This document shows positions 47,634 through 49,121 of a DNA stretch of 49,121 nucleotides, piece by piece. This DNA comes from CALFMR01 sp035550595 (lineage in GTDB: Bacteria; Acidobacteriota; Vicinamibacteria; Vicinamibacterales; SCN-69-37). A program made the position numbers and the translations under genes. The notes under the pieces are model-generated. The model ran no database searches, was not told the DNA's origin, and was given only the letters and a program-made list of their open reading frames with translations. Location of the stretch: assembly GCA_035550595.1 (NCBI GenBank), contig DASZOV010000041.1:1-49121 (forward strand), given 5' to 3'. Each line of letters starts with the position of its first letter. The first letter of the stretch is position 1.

Positions 47634-48956
47634 ATGAAGACCGAGTTCACCGACGTCTCCGAGACCCGCAAGCACCTCTCGTTCGAGATTCCCCCCGACA
47701 TCGTGGACGCCGAGATCGATCGCGTGGCCAAGGGCTACACGCGGTCCGCGAAAGTCCCCGGCTTCCGGCCCGGACGCGTGCCGGCGACCGTTGTCCGCCA
47801 GCGCTACAAGGACCAGATTCTGTACGACGTGGCGCACGACCTCATTCCGCGGCTCGTCGGCGACGCGCTGCGTGAGCGCGGGCTCGAGCCGGTCGCCGCG
47901 CCCGACATCAAGGACGTCGTCCTGCACGAGGGCCAGCCGCTGACGTTCGTGGCGGACTTCGAGACCATGCCGCCCATCGACCCGGGCGACTACGTCGGCA
48001 TCACCGTGCGCAAGCCGCCCGCCGTGCTCGAAGTCGGCGCCGTGGACCGGGCCATCGAGCAGCTCCAGCAGCAACACGCGCGCTGGCATCCGGTCGAGGA
48101 TCGTCCGGCCGAGGCCGGCGACACGATCGTGGCCGACGTCACGCGCACGCGCCGGCCGCGGCTCGTCTCGCTACCCGGCGACACGGCACCCCAGGAGCCG
48201 CACCCGGACGACGACAAGCCGGAGCACCTGGAGAACGCGACGATCGAGATCGGCGCATCGGCCAATCCGCCGGAGTTCGACGAGAAGCTGACGGGCGTGT
48301 CGGCCGGCGAGACGCGCGAGTTCACGGTCGACTTCCCCGCGACCTACGAGATTGCGGATCTCGCCTCGGCACGTGTGGACTACACGGTCGCCGTCAAAGG
48401 CATCCGCCGGCGCGAGCTGCTCCCGCTCGACGACGACTTCGCGAAGGAAGTGAGCGACGTCGAGACGATGGACGCGCTCAAGACGCGCGTGCGCGAAGAA
48501 CTACAGAAGGGCGCCGAGCACGACGCCGACCACGAGATGCGGCACGCGCTGCTCCAGGAGCTCGCCCGTCGCGTGCGGACGGTGCCCGACGTGCTCGTCG
48601 ATCAGGAAGTCGACCGGCGGCTCGAGGAGTTCGTCCGGCGGCTGATGGAACAGGGCGTCGATCCGATGAAGGCCGAAGTCGACTGGCGCGCGTTCCGCGA
48701 GCGCCAGCGCGAGGCGTCGGCCGAAACGGTGCGCAGCACGCTCGTCATCGACGAGGTCGCGCGGCGCGAGTCGATCGAGGCGACCGACGACGACGTGGCG
48801 GCCGAGATCGACCGGTTCGCCGAGCGGGCAGGACGGACGTCAGCGGCCGTCCGCGCGCAGCTCGAAAAAGATGGGGCGCTCGACCGCATCCGCGCCGGGA
48901 TCCGCCGTGAGAAGACCATGGCCTGGCTCATCGAGCGGGCGCACGTCGTCAACTGA
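47634..48956 (+). CDS. tig: Trigger factor
   Basis: 440 residues. Ribosome-binding N-domain with GFRPGRVP (43-50), the family's ribosome-contact loop (usually GFRxGKxP), then YKDQILYDVAHDLI. A PPIase/FKBP-like domain follows at about 155-255, GDTIVADVTRTR and FDEKLTGVSAGETREFTVDF, with a Pro/Asp-rich insert near 180-200. The helical arm domain (about 260-440) contains PLDDDFAKEVSDVETMDALK. Cotranslational chaperone for nascent chains. Lies directly before clpP as in many bacteria. Confidence 0.96.
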   Translation: MKTEFTDVSETRKHLSFEIPPDIVDAEIDRVAKGYTRSAKVPGFRPGRVPATVVRQRYKDQILYDVAHDLIPRLVGDALRERGLEPVAAPDIKDVVLHEGQPLTFVADFETMPPIDPGDYVGITVRKPPAVLEVGAVDRAIEQLQQQHARWHPVEDRPAEAGDTIVADVTRTRRPRLVSLPGDTAPQEPHPDDDKPEHLENATIEIGASANPPEFDEKLTGVSAGETREFTVDFPATYEIADLASARVDYTVAVKGIRRRELLPLDDDFAKEVSDVETMDALKTRVREELQKGAEHDADHEMRHALLQELARRVRTVPDVLVDQEVDRRLEEFVRRLMEQGVDPMKAEVDWRAFRERQREASAETVRSTLVIDEVARRESIEATDDDVAAEIDRFAERAGRTSAAVRAQLEKDGALDRIRAGIRREKTMAWLIERAHVVN

Positions 48957-49010
48957 CGCGGCGCGCAAAAACGACCCACACGACCATCAACGAAATCGTC
49001 CAACGGCCGA

Positions 49011-49016
49011 TACAAT
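49011..49016 (+). promoter_or_regulatory. TACAAT -10-like box 10 bases before clpP
   Basis: TACAAT ends 10 bases before ATG 49027; the tig-clpP spacer is 70 bases with no Shine-Dalgarno. No clear -35. Confidence 0.4.
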
Positions 49017-49026
49017 CCACATCATC

Positions 49027-49121
49027 ATGTCCGAACCCCGAGCCCAGTTGATCCCGATGGTCGTCGAGCAGACGAACCGCGGCGAGCGCGCGTACGACAT
49101 CTTCTCCCGGCTGCTCAAGGA
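49027..49121 (+). CDS. clpP: ATP-dependent Clp protease proteolytic subunit, N-terminal part
   Basis: The first 31 codons (plus two bases) are present, including LIPMVVEQTNRGERAYDIFS, the conserved ClpP N-terminus. The gene runs off the window, so catalytic residues are not visible. Position right after tig is usual. Confidence 0.93.
   Translation, partial: MSEPRAQLIPMVVEQTNRGERAYDIFSRLLK

Overview
The window is about 49 kb of very GC-rich bacterial chromosome (no plasmid, phage or insertion-sequence genes seen). Gene content (a fused E1 alpha/beta dehydrogenase, LemA/HtpX pair, trigger factor followed by ClpP, MurJ, many GT-C membrane proteins, a secreted protein with WLPPDHP repeats) and the base composition fit an environmental Acidobacteriota of the Vicinamibacteria kind. 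That placement is inference; no rRNA is present to prove it.

Layout. (1) 1-25755, all on the plus strand: a long surface-glycan locus with very tight gene packing (ATGA, GTGA and TGATG overlaps). It holds family-2 glycosyltransferases of the polyprenyl-phosphate-sugar type, a GT4, a GT9, two SDR sugar-nucleotide enzymes, a DegT/AHBA-type aminotransferase, six multi-spanning GT-C-like proteins (four of them back to back at 8239-15192), an unassigned 613-residue GT-B-like protein, a Wzx-type flippase, a SPASM radical SAM enzyme, a B12-binding radical SAM enzyme and a small secreted STN-like protein. (2) 25767-32367, mostly minus strand: a protein with two tandem MarR-like halves, a DUF433/DUF5615 toxin-antitoxin pair on the plus strand, a secreted beta-propeller-like protein with four C-terminal WLPPDHP repeats, a secreted HEAT-repeat protein and another GT2. 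(3) 32399-38704, plus strand: a second glycan block with a GT-C protein, a methyltransferase, a GNAT, a NodB-like deacetylase and a GT4, ending with a YqeY-like protein and a strong terminator. (4) 38705-43043: repeat-rich spacers around murJ, a rhomboid protease and another GT-C protein. (5) 42985-45015, minus strand: cupin-LemA-HtpX operon. (6) 45086-49121, plus strand: fused E1 dehydrogenase, a tRNA-Leu(TAG), trigger factor and the first codons of clpP.

Working model (inference). The GT2 enzymes load sugars on a polyprenyl phosphate, the flippase and GT-C proteins use them on the outer face of the membrane, and the methyltransferase, GNAT, deacetylase and radical SAM enzymes supply or decorate unusual sugars or lipids. 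No recognisable Wzy polymerase, O-antigen ligase, Wzz or priming phosphoglycosyltransferase was found, so a plain Wzx/Wzy pathway is not complete here.

The most interesting non-gene signals are structured repeats: hairpin elements inserted in frame in the same loop of two GT-C genes, with compensatory base changes; a 120-bp tandem repeat whose hairpin also covaries; a 33-bp perfect inverted repeat made of AACTTYG heptamers; and a candidate small RNA (about 70 nt) between yqeY and murJ with an ECF-like promoter, a CCTCC anti-Shine-Dalgarno stretch and a strong terminator.
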